Of a stretch of DNA of 64,000 bases, positions 9,722 to 18,195 are shown piece after piece (the first letter of the stretch is position 1; every line of letters starts with the position of its first letter). The DNA is taken from assembly GCA_029054245.1 (NCBI GenBank), contig JAIDFQ010000041.1:62001-126000 (forward strand). Reading direction: 5' to 3'. Position numbers and translations under genes: made by a program. The notes below the pieces were generated by a model, which saw nothing but the letters and a program-made list of their open reading frames with translations, did not search any database and was not told the DNA's origin. The DNA is from Lachnospiraceae bacterium (GTDB lineage Bacteria; Bacillota; Clostridia; Lachnospirales; Lachnospiraceae).

Positions 9722-10870
9722 TTACAAGATTTCCTTCAGCAATTCTATCATCTGCTCTTTCGACGGCATAATCGGATTTCTGCCAATGTTGCCGTCCCTC
9801 ATCGCTTTCCCCGCAATATCCTCAAGTTCTTCTTCCTTTGCGCCAAAGGCGGAAAGCCTTTTCGCCGTTCCAACTTCCTCTGAAAGCCGGATCACTTCCT
9901 CCAGAAAAATATCTGCACAAGCCTGCACTTCCATTTCTCTGCAACGCTTTCCAAACAACATGCGCCCCAAGTCGGCATAAAGCTCCTCTGACACCTTCCT
10001 GTTGATACGGATTACACCGGGAAGTACCATTGCCGTGCATAGTCCGTGAGGCATTCCATAGGTAGCTCCCAGCGCATGGGCGATAGCATGTGCCAGCCCC
10101 ACGCCACTGTTGCAAAATGCCATACCCGCCAGAGTCTGGGCATAAATCATCTGCCGGCGCAGTCCCAGATTTCCCGGATCCTTTATAACCTCCCGCAGGT
10201 TGGAAAACACCAGCCGGATTGCCGATGATGCCAATTCCCTGGTAAGCCCATAGCTGTTATTGCATACATAACTTTCCACTGCATGGGTCAAGGCATCCAT
10301 TCCCGTTGCCGCCGTCACATGAGAAGGCAGGCTCACCATCAGCTCGGGATCGTTTATAGACGCAACGGGCAGTGCATGGATATCTTTGCAGATGATCTTC
10401 TCATGCTTTTCCTCATCCGTAATCAAATAAGCACGGGAAATCTCACTTGCCGTACCTGCCGTTGTATTGACCGTAATCAGCGGCACCCCTGGCTTATCGG
10501 AACGATTCAGCCCTTCATAATCTTCCACTTTTCCTCCATTAACGGCAAGAATGCTGACCGCCTTGGAACAATCATTAGGGGAACCTCCGCCCAGCCCTAT
10601 GATGACATCACATTGGTGCTCCTTAAGCATATTAACCGCTTCATAAACATTCTTCTTCGTAGGATTCGGCTGCACGCCGTCATACCGTTTCCAAAAAATA
10701 TCCTGTCCATCCAAAACCCCTTCTATCCGGGATGAGATTCCGCACTTTACCAAGTTTCCGTCTGTGATTAAAAGCACTCTGCTTCCTTTACACTGTTCAA
10801 TCAAACTACTAAGTTGCTGTATGCTTTCCTCTCCAAACAAATTGATTGACGGCATCACAAATTCCTTCAT
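9722..10870 (-). CDS. Iron-containing (group III) alcohol dehydrogenase
   Basis: This 382-aa protein has the Fe-ADH nucleotide motif DVIIGLGGGSPNDCSKAVS, the VNTTAGTASEISRAYLI segment, and a metal-binding region with DALTHAVESYV and GLAHAIAHALGATYGMPHG, supplying Asp and three His. FucO-like members reduce lactaldehyde or glycolaldehyde released by a class II aldolase, and the aldolase gene lies 21 nt upstream, so that role is likely here (inference). The start has GGGAGGC eight bases upstream. Length and motifs are intact. Confidence 0.9.
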   Translation of the reverse strand: MKEFVMPSINLFGEESIQQLSSLIEQCKGSRVLLITDGNLVKCGISSRIEGVLDGQDIFWKRYDGVQPNPTKKNVYEAVNMLKEHQCDVIIGLGGGSPNDCSKAVSILAVNGGKVEDYEGLNRSDKPGVPLITVNTTAGTASEISRAYLITDEEKHEKIICKDIHALPVASINDPELMVSLPSHVTAATGMDALTHAVESYVCNNSYGLTRELASSAIRLVFSNLREVIKDPGNLGLRRQMIYAQTLAGMAFCNSGVGLAHAIAHALGATYGMPHGLCTAMVLPGVIRINRKVSEELYADLGRMLFGKRCREMEVQACADIFLEEVIRLSEEVGTAKRLSAFGAKEEELEDIAGKAMRDGNIGRNPIMPSKEQMIELLKEIL

Positions 10871-10891
10871 CTATTTTGCCTCCCTTGTGTT

Positions 10892-11533
10892 TTACAGCAT
10901 ATGGTATTTTTCTCTCAGTTTGTGCTCAATCTCTGCGCTGAGTACCTGGGGTGTTCCTACCTGCCGTGCCATATGATAAATTTTAGCAGCATCCTCAACA
11001 TATACTGCCCGAATATATGCCTGTGCCAAATTTGTCCCAAACGCTACCACACCATGATTTGCGAGCAGACAGGCATTTCTTCGCGGCTCTTTCATGACAG
11101 CCACTGCATTCTCTCCCACCTCGGGCGTTCCCGGCATCCCGAACTGTGCCAACGGAATATCACCACCCAGGAAAGGCAGCATCTCCACCAGCACAAGGGG
11201 AATTCTTTCATGATTTACCGCAAAGCTGGCGGCATAAGGTGAATGCGTGTGAATCACCGCCGCTGCCTCCTGTATCTCCCCATAAATGCCTGCATGCAGC
11301 CTCCATTCGGAGGAGGGTTTTAAATCCCCCTCCAAAATGGTCCCGTCCAGATGCATTAAAACCACATCCTCCGGCTTCATCACAAGGTACGAGGTGTTGG
11401 TGGGGGTAATGCCCATCACCTGCGTTTTGGTATCATACATGCTCACATTTCCGCTGGTTCCTGCAACCAGCCCTTCTTTATACGCCTGCAGCGCCATCTC
11501 CTGAATCTGTTTTTTCATATCAATGTAGTCCAT
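10892..11533 (-). CDS. Class II aldolase/adducin family protein
   Basis: This 213-aa protein is the size of fuculose-phosphate aldolase (FucA) and ribulose-phosphate 4-epimerase (AraD). SGNVSMYD lies near residue 27, the metal-binding HTHSPYAASFAV near 95, ACLLANHGVVAFG near 150, and EDAAKIYHMA near 176. The Zn-binding His residues of HTH and the distal YH are present. It is expected to cleave a phosphorylated sugar (or sugar acid) to an aldehyde and a three-carbon phosphate, but epimerase activity cannot be excluded. It is preceded by AAGGAGG and is the second gene of the operon. Confidence 0.88.
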   Translation of the reverse strand: MDYIDMKKQIQEMALQAYKEGLVAGTSGNVSMYDTKTQVMGITPTNTSYLVMKPEDVVLMHLDGTILEGDLKPSSEWRLHAGIYGEIQEAAAVIHTHSPYAASFAVNHERIPLVLVEMLPFLGGDIPLAQFGMPGTPEVGENAVAVMKEPRRNACLLANHGVVAFGTNLAQAYIRAVYVEDAAKIYHMARQVGTPQVLSAEIEHKLREKYHML

Positions 11534-11554
11534 GCTTTCCTCCTTATTATCCCC

Positions 11555-12973
11555 TTAATATCCAATTGCAAATGCGATTGCAATAAAGATCCAGCTTACG
11601 ATGTACAAGCTTGCCACCAGCTTAAGTCCAAATGACATCCATTTTCCAAGAGGCACCTTTGCCAGTCCCAATACCGCCATGAAAGCACCGATTGTTGGGA
11701 AAATAAAGTTCGGTACTGTAGCGCCAATCTGAAATGCCAATACCGTCGTCTGAGGGCTGATTCCAATCAATTCTCCTAAGGGTCCGATGATCGGCATGGT
11801 TGCATACGCCAGTCCACTTCCTGAAGGAATAAAGAAATGAATAATTCCCACGATGATGGAAATGAAGATTGCTCCCACCAATGGATTAAATGCCTGAAGC
11901 GGTGAAGATAAGGCATTAATGATAGTGTCAAGTATATGTCCTTCTTCCAGCACCACCTGGATACCCCTGGCAATTCCCACAATCAGCGCCACACTTGCTG
12001 CTGAAGCCGCCCCTTGAATAAACAGATCAATGATCTTATTGATTTTATAACCGTATACCAGACCTGCAACGATGCCTCCTACCAGAAATACAGCTGTCAT
12101 CTCTGTCAGATACCATCCAAATTTTGAAGCGCCGACGATAATCGTTGCCATGAGAAGAATCAGCACAGCAAGAACCAGCTTGTGCTTGCCGGTCACTTCA
12201 TATCCTTCCTCTTTTTCTTCAATCTGCAAGGAAGAAATATCAATGCCCTTCACCAAACTCTTCTCAGGATTTTTTGTAATCTTTCTTGCATATAAACAAG
12301 TTATAACACAGACTGTGATGGTTGCCGCCAGCCACAAGAGCCACCGAAGTCCCTGCCCTGAAAAGGTCTCCATCCCCATAATGGCATGAGCCGATCCAAG
12401 AACTGCCGCATTGATGGGACCAAAGGCAAACCCTGTAAATCCGCCTCCTGCCACCATGCCTAATCCAACGATTGTATCATACCCTAGGGAAAGGGCTATG
12501 GAAATTCCCAATACTGCAAATGGAAGCTGGATTTCCGGTCCCACGATAACCCCAAGCAATGAGAATAAAAATGTCACCGTGCAGATTACTACATTTCCCG
12601 GAATCTTTGAGGTCTTAACCTTTTTCATAATGACCCCGATTCCATTATCCAGCGCCCCCGTGCTTCGGATTACATGAAATGCAGCCGTAGAGATCATAAT
12701 CATGAAAATGATCGTACACGCCCCATCCATTCCTTTCGGAATTGCCTTTACAACACCAAAAACCCCAACACCGCTTTGTTCCATCTGTGTGTAGGTACCA
12801 GGAACAACGTACTCACGTGTAGCACCCTCTGGTATCGTCCTCTCAAATGAACCCGCCGGCAATACCCATGTAAGCACTGCGGAGATTACGATCAGCATAA
12901 ACAGGATCACATAGGAATGCGGCATCCTTTCATACCATTTCTTTTTCTGTACTACTGCCTCTTCTTTCTTCAT
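11555..12973 (-). CDS. YfcC-family membrane transporter (first gene of sugar operon)
   Basis: This 472-aa membrane protein belongs to the YfcC/C4-dicarboxylate anaerobic carrier-like group. After a charged N-terminus come the first helix SYVILFMLIVISAVLTWVLP and the family hallmark PAGSFER, then about 11-12 further helices, with FIPSGSGLAYATMPIIGPL near residue 395 and a repeat-related GPEIQLPFAVLG. I use the ATG at 12973 because AAAGGAGAAGGTGGT lies immediately upstream; the open frame extends to 13057 without a site. Substrates of this family are poorly known, and many members are thought to move anionic compounds. As first gene of the operon it probably imports the substrate. Confidence 0.82.
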   Translation of the reverse strand: MKKEEAVVQKKKWYERMPHSYVILFMLIVISAVLTWVLPAGSFERTIPEGATREYVVPGTYTQMEQSGVGVFGVVKAIPKGMDGACTIIFMIMISTAAFHVIRSTGALDNGIGVIMKKVKTSKIPGNVVICTVTFLFSLLGVIVGPEIQLPFAVLGISIALSLGYDTIVGLGMVAGGGFTGFAFGPINAAVLGSAHAIMGMETFSGQGLRWLLWLAATITVCVITCLYARKITKNPEKSLVKGIDISSLQIEEKEEGYEVTGKHKLVLAVLILLMATIIVGASKFGWYLTEMTAVFLVGGIVAGLVYGYKINKIIDLFIQGAASAASVALIVGIARGIQVVLEEGHILDTIINALSSPLQAFNPLVGAIFISIIVGIIHFFIPSGSGLAYATMPIIGPLGELIGISPQTTVLAFQIGATVPNFIFPTIGAFMAVLGLAKVPLGKWMSFGLKLVASLYIVSWIFIAIAFAIGY

Positions 12974-13051
12974 ACCACCTTCTCCTTTCTTCACTATCAC
13001 CCGATTTCCAAGAACAAATATCTGTCGGCGCAGGACAGATTTTGCTCTTTT

Positions 13052-13076
13052 AAACATTTCCGTTTCCGAAATGTTT
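13052..13076. promoter_or_regulatory. Palindromic operator, candidate site for the DeoR-family repressor
   Basis: A perfect 9-bp inverted repeat, AAACATTTC and GAAATGTTT, surrounds a 7-nt spacer. It lies just downstream of the minus-strand promoter at 13088-13116, where a bound repressor would block the sugar operon. A further half-site-like CAAATGTTT lies at 13185-13193 toward the regulator gene. Assignment to the neighbouring DeoR protein is inference from position. Confidence 0.6.
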
Positions 13077-13087
13077 GATTTACATTA

Positions 13088-13116
13088 AATGTAACATTCA
13101 TTTTCCGATATGTCAA
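13088..13116 (-). promoter_or_regulatory. Sigma-A promoter of the sugar operon
   Basis: On the minus strand a perfect TTGACA (complement of 13111-13116) and TACATT (complement of 13088-13093) are 17 nt apart. They lie about 115 nt before the transporter start. Confidence 0.75.
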
Positions 13117-13227
13117 TTCATTTTTTCGTTTTTCAACATTATTCTTTCTGTTTTCGGAAATAATAGGCTAAATGTGACCGTTTTCAAATGTTTTCATAGA
13201 TTTTATCTGTTCATTTTTGGGAAAACA

Positions 13228-13236
13228 TGCTACAAT
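13228..13236 (+). promoter_or_regulatory. Extended -10 promoter of the DeoR-family gene
   Basis: TGC-TACAAT forms an extended -10 element 59 nt upstream of the ATG at 13296. No convincing -35 box is present, which is acceptable for this promoter type. Confidence 0.5.
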
Positions 13237-13295
13237 TGCATTAACAGAAATCTGAATTCTCAATTATTTGACAAACACACAGGGGGCGTTTTCCT

Positions 13296-14066
13296 ATGAC
13301 ATCTGATACCAGAAAATCAAACATAAAGCAAATGTTGCTTCAAAAAAGCTTTGTCTCCGTTTCGGAAATGGCTGAGCTCTTCACCGTCACAGAAGAAACC
13401 ATCCGCCGCGATCTGCGGATGCTCGAAAAAGAGGGTATCATTTCGCGGACCCACGGCGGAGCAGTACTAAAGGATAAAGTTTCCTCCTCATTTGAAAGAC
13501 AGGAGATCCGTGGCATTCTACAAGCCAGCAAATCAGCCATGGCAGACACCGCCAAACATTTTGTCCAGAACGGCTTTTGTATCTTCATGGACTCTTCCAC
13601 CACCGTGCAGAATCTTTTTCCGCAGATTCAAGATCTGCAGCTTACCATCGTGACCGATTCCATCGATATCATCATTGCATGCAGCAATCTTCCAAATATA
13701 AAGCTTTATGCCTTGGGAGGAATTTATAATCCCCGCACCAGATGCTTTTCAAGCAGCCTGGGCAGGGATTTACTTGCTAATCTTTATTTTGACATTGCAT
13801 TCATCTCCTGCCGGACCATAAGCTCATCCGAAGGACTGTGTGATTCAAACATAGAGGAAGCATCCACCAAACGCCTTGCAGGACAACATGCCAGCAAGAC
13901 CATCGCTATGGTGGACCACACCAAATTCGACCGGGTATCCTTCGCCAAAATCTGCGGTCTAGAAGACATCGACGTCCTCATCAGCGACAAGCCCATCGAT
14001 CCTGCATGGGAACAAGTGCTGCGTGAAAAGCAAGTGGAAGTACTCATTTCCCGCCCGCAGGCATAG
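13296..14066 (+). CDS. DeoR/GlpR-family transcriptional regulator
   Basis: This 256-aa regulator has the DeoR helix-turn-helix at residues 5-55 (VSVSEMAELFTVTEETIRRD, then LEKEGIISRTHGGAVL) and the C-terminal phosphosugar-binding sensor domain. The sensor shows IFMDSSTTVQNL, LTIVTDSI, and the family end motif FISCRTISSSEGLCDSN to ALVDHTKFD-like AMVDHTKFDRVSF. Family members usually repress sugar operons until a phosphorylated intermediate binds. It is divergent from the five-gene operon, with promoters and an operator between them, so that operon is the obvious target. It may also act on the second carrier, which is transcribed convergently. Confidence 0.9.
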   Translation: MTSDTRKSNIKQMLLQKSFVSVSEMAELFTVTEETIRRDLRMLEKEGIISRTHGGAVLKDKVSSSFERQEIRGILQASKSAMADTAKHFVQNGFCIFMDSSTTVQNLFPQIQDLQLTIVTDSIDIIIACSNLPNIKLYALGGIYNPRTRCFSSSLGRDLLANLYFDIAFISCRTISSSEGLCDSNIEEASTKRLAGQHASKTIAMVDHTKFDRVSFAKICGLEDIDVLISDKPIDPAWEQVLREKQVEVLISRPQA

Positions 14067-14081
14067 GTATACAGCAGTTTG

Positions 14082-14183
14082 GCCACAGTGCAAGTTGACC
14101 AAGGGGCGTCGTCGGCAGTATCCCGCAGCATAGCAGGACGGGGATACTGCCGACGACGCCCCTTGGCCAACTCGCACTGTGGC
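14082..14183. repeat. Long hairpin with 43-nt arms between convergent genes
   Basis: Arms 14082-14124 and 14141-14183 pair at 41 of 43 positions around a 16-nt loop. The arms are GC-rich and no T-run follows on either strand, so this is not a standard intrinsic terminator. Both mismatches become G-U pairs if the minus strand is transcribed. It fills the gap between the DeoR gene and the second YfcC carrier and may end transcripts from both sides. Confidence 0.85.
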
Positions 14184-14208
14184 TGAATGGTTACTCTTGC
14201 TCTCCGCT

Positions 14209-15639
14209 CTAGAACGGTCCCCATTGAATTGCTACAGCGATAATCAGGAAGGTCCAGCCTACTAAGTAGATTGCGGCTACCAGTCGGAGGGCGAATTTGA
14301 ACCATTTCTCGAAGGGGATGTGTGCAAGTGCGCAGACTGCCATGAGGAAGCCTACAGTAGGGTACATAATGTTGGTGACGCCGTCTCCGATTTGGAAAGC
14401 CAGAATCGAGGTCTGTTTTGTCATTCCCAGAAGGTCTCCTATGGGAAACATGATAGGCATGGTGGCGGCTGCCTGACCGGAACCGGAGGGAATCAGGAAA
14501 TTAACCACACCGTGCACCAGCGTCATAAACAGAGCTGCCACTACTGTGGGCATTCCGGCAAGGGGCGCTGTCACTCCCTGTATGATCGTATCTGCGATAC
14601 ATCCGTTTTCAAGCACAATCTGAATGGCACGGGCAATACCAATGCACATAACGCCGAATACCATATCGGAAGCCCCTTTTAAAAAGCATTCTATGATCTT
14701 TTCTGAGTGAAAGCCTGCCACTAATCCTGCTGCGATTCCGCCGGCAATGAACACTGCCGTCATTTCATCTATATACCATCCGTACTGTGTACAGCCTATG
14801 ATCGTAATAGCAAAGATGGCAGCCAGGCATAAAAGCACTGCCACATGCCGTTTGGTCACTTTGCACTGGCTAAAGTCCTTTGTAAACTCCAGTTCTCCAA
14901 CGTCCATTCCATAGACCAGACTCTTTTCCGGAGACTTCTTGATTTTTTTCGCATAGGCACTTGTCACTATACATACTGCTGCTGTAGAGCAGAACCAGAA
15001 GACGGTGCGCAGCGCCATTCCCGAAAAAAGGGGCAGCCCCGAAATCGCATCACAAGTGCCAATCGTGGATGCATTAATCGGCGCTGTGGCAAACCCGATT
15101 GCTCCGCCAAACACCATCGCAACGCCTGTTATAGCATCAAACCCCATTCCCAGCGCTACTGCCACTGTAATCACGGTAAACGGCACGTGCACCTCTGGTC
15201 CAATGAAAATTCCCATGATGCTGAACAGGAATGTAACCGCCCAAATCACGATTGTGCCGCTGCCCCTCTTTCTCCCTATTTTATGAAGCACTGTTCCCAG
15301 TACATTTTCAATGGCACCGCTTTCTGTCATGACCCGAAAGGCACCCGCCGAAAAGAAAATCATCGTAATAATACTTGCGGATGCCGCAAATCCTTGGGGA
15401 ATCGCCTTGAACATTCCAAGAACACTGACCGGAGACTGCTCCACCCTGTGATAAGAGTCTGCCACCACAATTTTTTGCGCAGTTCCTTCCACCTGCGTCC
15501 GTTCAAATTCCCCCGCCGGAATTATGTACGTCAGTATCGTACACAATACAATCATGAACATGAGCAAAACAAAAACGTGAGGAACCTTTCGATACCATTT
15601 CTTCCCTTCACCTTTTCCTCTGCCAGAATCATCACCCAT
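14209..15639 (-). CDS. Second YfcC-family membrane transporter
   Basis: This 476-aa paralogue of the carrier at 11555-12973 shares the same layout: charged start, WYRKVPHVFVLLMFMIVL helix, hallmark PAGEFERTQ, GPEVHVPFTVI, and NFLIPSGSGQAAATMPIMFP near residue 390. The ATG at 15639 has GGAGG nine bases upstream. The in-frame ATG at 15690 has no site. It stands alone, convergent with the DeoR regulator. Two similar carriers flanking one regulator suggest related substrates, but no enzyme gene accompanies this one. Substrate unknown. Confidence 0.82.
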   Translation of the reverse strand: MGDDSGRGKGEGKKWYRKVPHVFVLLMFMIVLCTILTYIIPAGEFERTQVEGTAQKIVVADSYHRVEQSPVSVLGMFKAIPQGFAASASIITMIFFSAGAFRVMTESGAIENVLGTVLHKIGRKRGSGTIVIWAVTFLFSIMGIFIGPEVHVPFTVITVAVALGMGFDAITGVAMVFGGAIGFATAPINASTIGTCDAISGLPLFSGMALRTVFWFCSTAAVCIVTSAYAKKIKKSPEKSLVYGMDVGELEFTKDFSQCKVTKRHVAVLLCLAAIFAITIIGCTQYGWYIDEMTAVFIAGGIAAGLVAGFHSEKIIECFLKGASDMVFGVMCIGIARAIQIVLENGCIADTIIQGVTAPLAGMPTVVAALFMTLVHGVVNFLIPSGSGQAAATMPIMFPIGDLLGMTKQTSILAFQIGDGVTNIMYPTVGFLMAVCALAHIPFEKWFKFALRLVAAIYLVGWTFLIIAVAIQWGPF

Positions 15640-15865
15640 AATAAAACCTCCATTTAAGTGACCGCATCTTTCTGCGCCCAGACACGGCAAAACTACACTT
15701 TCCAGAAAATCGGGTGTGTTTGAAATGCAACATTCTTTTTACAAATCATATCATTTATTTGTATTTCGGTCAAATCATTTTTGTTTTTATGCGTGCATAT
15801 TTTTGTTTTCCCAAATTGTGTCATTAATAGTCTGTGCAGAACCTGAATTTTTGAATACATACAAT

Positions 15866-15907
15866 AAAAGGCTTCTACGGATAAATATACCCGCAAAAGC
15901 CCTTTTT
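15866..15907 (-). terminator. Terminator downstream of aspS
   Basis: An imperfect stem (AAAAGGGCTTTTGCGG with CCGTAGAAGCCTTTT) around a 10-nt loop lies about 30 nt past the aspS stop on the minus strand and ends in a TTTTATT tract. The rest of 15640-15936 is AT-rich with no supported gene. Confidence 0.65.
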
Positions 15908-15936
15908 CATAAAAATATACTTTTTCTAAATCCTAT

Positions 15937-17688
15937 TTATTGTCTCACCTTAATATGAACTTCCCGAAGCTGCTGTTCCGTTACTTCATTGGGCGCACCG
16001 CACATCAGATCCTGCGCGGTTCCGCTCATGGGGAAAGGAATGATTTCCCTAATATTTTCCTCGTTGCGCAGCAGCATGATCATACGGTCCACGCCAGGCG
16101 CCATACCTGCATGGGGGGGCGCGCCGAACTGGAATGCATTATAAAGGGCACCGAATTTCTGCTTTAGCACCTCTTCATCATATCCTGCAATTTCAAATGC
16201 CTTGACCATGATATCCAGATTGTGGTTGCGGACTGCACCAGAGGATAATTCCACACCATTGCAGACGATATCATACTGGTATGCCAGAATTTCAAGCGGA
16301 TCCTTGGTATTTAGTGCCTCAAGACCGCCCTGGGGCATGGAGAATGGATTATGGGTAAATCCAATCTTCTTAGTCTCCTCATCCTTCTCGAACATAGGGA
16401 AGTCATTGATAAAGCAGAAGCGGTAAGCATTCTTTTCACAAATATCAAGACGCTTTCCCAGTTCGCTGCGGATTTGTCCTGCAAAGCTTGCCGCACGTTC
16501 CTCTTTATCCGCAATAAAGAAAATAGTATCTTCTTTCTCAAGACCTGCCAGCTGTCTCATTTCCGCCTTTAATTCATCGGGAATGAACTTATCAATGGGT
16601 CCCTTGTAAGATAAATCTTCCTGCACTTCCAGATAACCCAGTCCGCCCATGCCGATTTCTGTGGCAAACTTCAGCATCTTTTCATGGAAGCCCTTGGACT
16701 GGTGTCCGTGAATCTTGATCGCTCTCACCGCCTTATTCTGGAACGGTTTAAAGGTACAGCGGTTAAAGAACTCGGATAAATCAATGATACGCAAAGGATT
16801 GCGCAGATCCGGCTTATCCGTGCCGAACTCCAGCATTGCCTGCTTATAGCTGATTACCGGATAAGGCGCTTTTGTCACCTCATAACCTTCCGGCGCAAAC
16901 TTTTCAAAAGTTGCAGTCAGCACTTCTTCCCCAACACGGAACACATCCTCCTGTGTGGCAAAGCTCATCTCAAAATCCAGCTGATAAAACTCACCGGGGG
17001 AGCGGTCTGCCCTTGCGTCCTCGTCCCTGAAGCAAGGCGCAATCTGGAAATACTTATCCACGCCAGATACCATGAGCAGCTGCTTATACTGCTGGGGCGC
17101 CTGAGGCAGGGCGTAAAATTTTCCTTTATAATGTCTGGACGGTACAATATAGTCCCTTGCGCCTTCTGGCGAAGATGCACACAGAATCGGCGTCTGCACC
17201 TCCATAAATCCCATCTCTGTCATTTTTTCACGGAGATATTGAATGACGTTGGAACGGAAAATCATATTATCCATCACTTTACGGTTCCGAAGATCAAGGA
17301 AACGATATTTAAGGCGCAGATCCTCTCTTATTTCCTTGGATGTGGAAACCTCGAAGGGCAGCTGCCTATATACCTTTCCAAGCACCTCCACGCTGTGGGC
17401 TTCCAGTTCAATGGTTCCAGTGGGAATCTTGGGGTTATAAGTCTCCTCATCACGTTTTTCGATTTCGCCTGTAATGCTGATACAGTCTTCCTTATTAATT
17501 CCTTTTAACAGCGAAGTATCTCTCATTACGATCTGAAGCACACCATACATATCCCTCAAATCAATAAAAGACACACCGCCGTGGTCACGGATGTTTTCCA
17601 CCCATCCTGCCACCTTCATTTCCTTTCCGATATCTCCCTCGGAAATCTGATCCAAAGTACGTTCCCGATACAATGTTGATAATTCCAT
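15937..17688 (-). CDS. aspS: Aspartyl-tRNA synthetase
   Basis: This 583-aa bacterial-type class IIb synthetase has an N-terminal OB-fold anticodon domain (VAGWVENIRDHGGVSFIDLRD), class II motif 2 around YFQIAPCFRDEDARADRSPG, the insertion (GAD) domain near 280-410, and motif 3 (GAPPHAGMAPGVDRMIMLL). It charges tRNA-Asp. The T-box upstream appears to read an Asn codon, which would suit a non-discriminating enzyme that also makes Asp-tRNA-Asn for amidation by GatCAB (inference; no asnS or gat gene lies in the window). I use the ATG at 17688 preceded by GGAGGAG. A TTG at 17700 is in frame but overlaps that site. Confidence 0.96.
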   Translation of the reverse strand: MELSTLYRERTLDQISEGDIGKEMKVAGWVENIRDHGGVSFIDLRDMYGVLQIVMRDTSLLKGINKEDCISITGEIEKRDEETYNPKIPTGTIELEAHSVEVLGKVYRQLPFEVSTSKEIREDLRLKYRFLDLRNRKVMDNMIFRSNVIQYLREKMTEMGFMEVQTPILCASSPEGARDYIVPSRHYKGKFYALPQAPQQYKQLLMVSGVDKYFQIAPCFRDEDARADRSPGEFYQLDFEMSFATQEDVFRVGEEVLTATFEKFAPEGYEVTKAPYPVISYKQAMLEFGTDKPDLRNPLRIIDLSEFFNRCTFKPFQNKAVRAIKIHGHQSKGFHEKMLKFATEIGMGGLGYLEVQEDLSYKGPIDKFIPDELKAEMRQLAGLEKEDTIFFIADKEERAASFAGQIRSELGKRLDICEKNAYRFCFINDFPMFEKDEETKKIGFTHNPFSMPQGGLEALNTKDPLEILAYQYDIVCNGVELSSGAVRNHNLDIMVKAFEIAGYDEEVLKQKFGALYNAFQFGAPPHAGMAPGVDRMIMLLRNEENIREIIPFPMSGTAQDLMCGAPNEVTEQQLREVHIKVRQ

Positions 17689-17822
17689 GTTCTCCTCCAA
17701 TTCTGCTTCAAATGCAACATATAACTACTGTAAACAACCGATGACGCAGTCAACAGGCGTATCTTTTGTTCCGCGCCCGAAGCTGCGCATCCATTTTATA
17801 TCATAAAACACACTTTCCTACG

Positions 17823-18040
17823 ATATAAAAAAGTCCCGAATTGATCTTAAAATCAATTCAGGACGAATCAAACAATCCGCGGTGCCACCTGATTTACTGC
17901 CATGCAGTCACTTAACCGATTTTTATTTGCAGCTGATAAAGTTGTTTTTCATATGAATTCATTCTGCCGGCTTTCCACCATCCCGGCTCTCTGGAAGCGA
18001 TAATCCATACTACTCGTCTTCGTCGTCGCTACGTACACTG
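17823..18040 (-). promoter_or_regulatory. T-box riboswitch leader of aspS
   Basis: The minus strand carries the canonical T-box AGGTGGCACCGCGG (complement of 17877-17890). After it comes a terminator hairpin (17827-17864: GTCCTGAATTGAT paired with ATCAATTCGGGAC, then a T-run). Upstream is a Stem I with an AGTA element (18011-18014), an AGAGAG bulge and a GGTGG-type distal loop. On the 3' side of Stem I the specifier region reads GAAA-AAC-A (specifier at 17944-17946), by analogy with the known glyQS leader. AAC is an Asn codon; no GAC appears in that position. Uncharged tRNA binding the T-box would favour antitermination and aspS expression. Confidence 0.93.
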
Positions 18041-18042
18041 AT

Positions 18043-18071
18043 ATCATAATGTAGAAAGTTATATTTGTCAA
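18043..18071 (-). promoter_or_regulatory. Sigma-A promoter of the aspS T-box transcript
   Basis: On the minus strand TTGACA (complement of 18066-18071) and TATGAT (complement of 18043-18048) are 17 nt apart, placing the start just before the T-box Stem I. Confidence 0.8.
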
Positions 18072-18195
18072 TTTAAATTTAGGCTTTATTATACTCAATT
18101 ATTTTTAAAATATTTTATTATGATTGTTTGTTCATTATTTTAAAAACCTTTGCTATTATTATATTCTCTTCAGTGAATCATAACAGGTTCCTATC

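Noticed and set aside
14845-15657. 270-aa plus-strand frame
   Set aside because: It lies opposite the well-supported YfcC carrier and has His/Cys/Arg-rich composition typical of an antisense frame.
18046-18195. Possible tRNA or small RNA gene between the aspS promoter and the palindrome
   Set aside because: The stretch is AT-rich with no cloverleaf, no internal T-arm consensus and no terminator.
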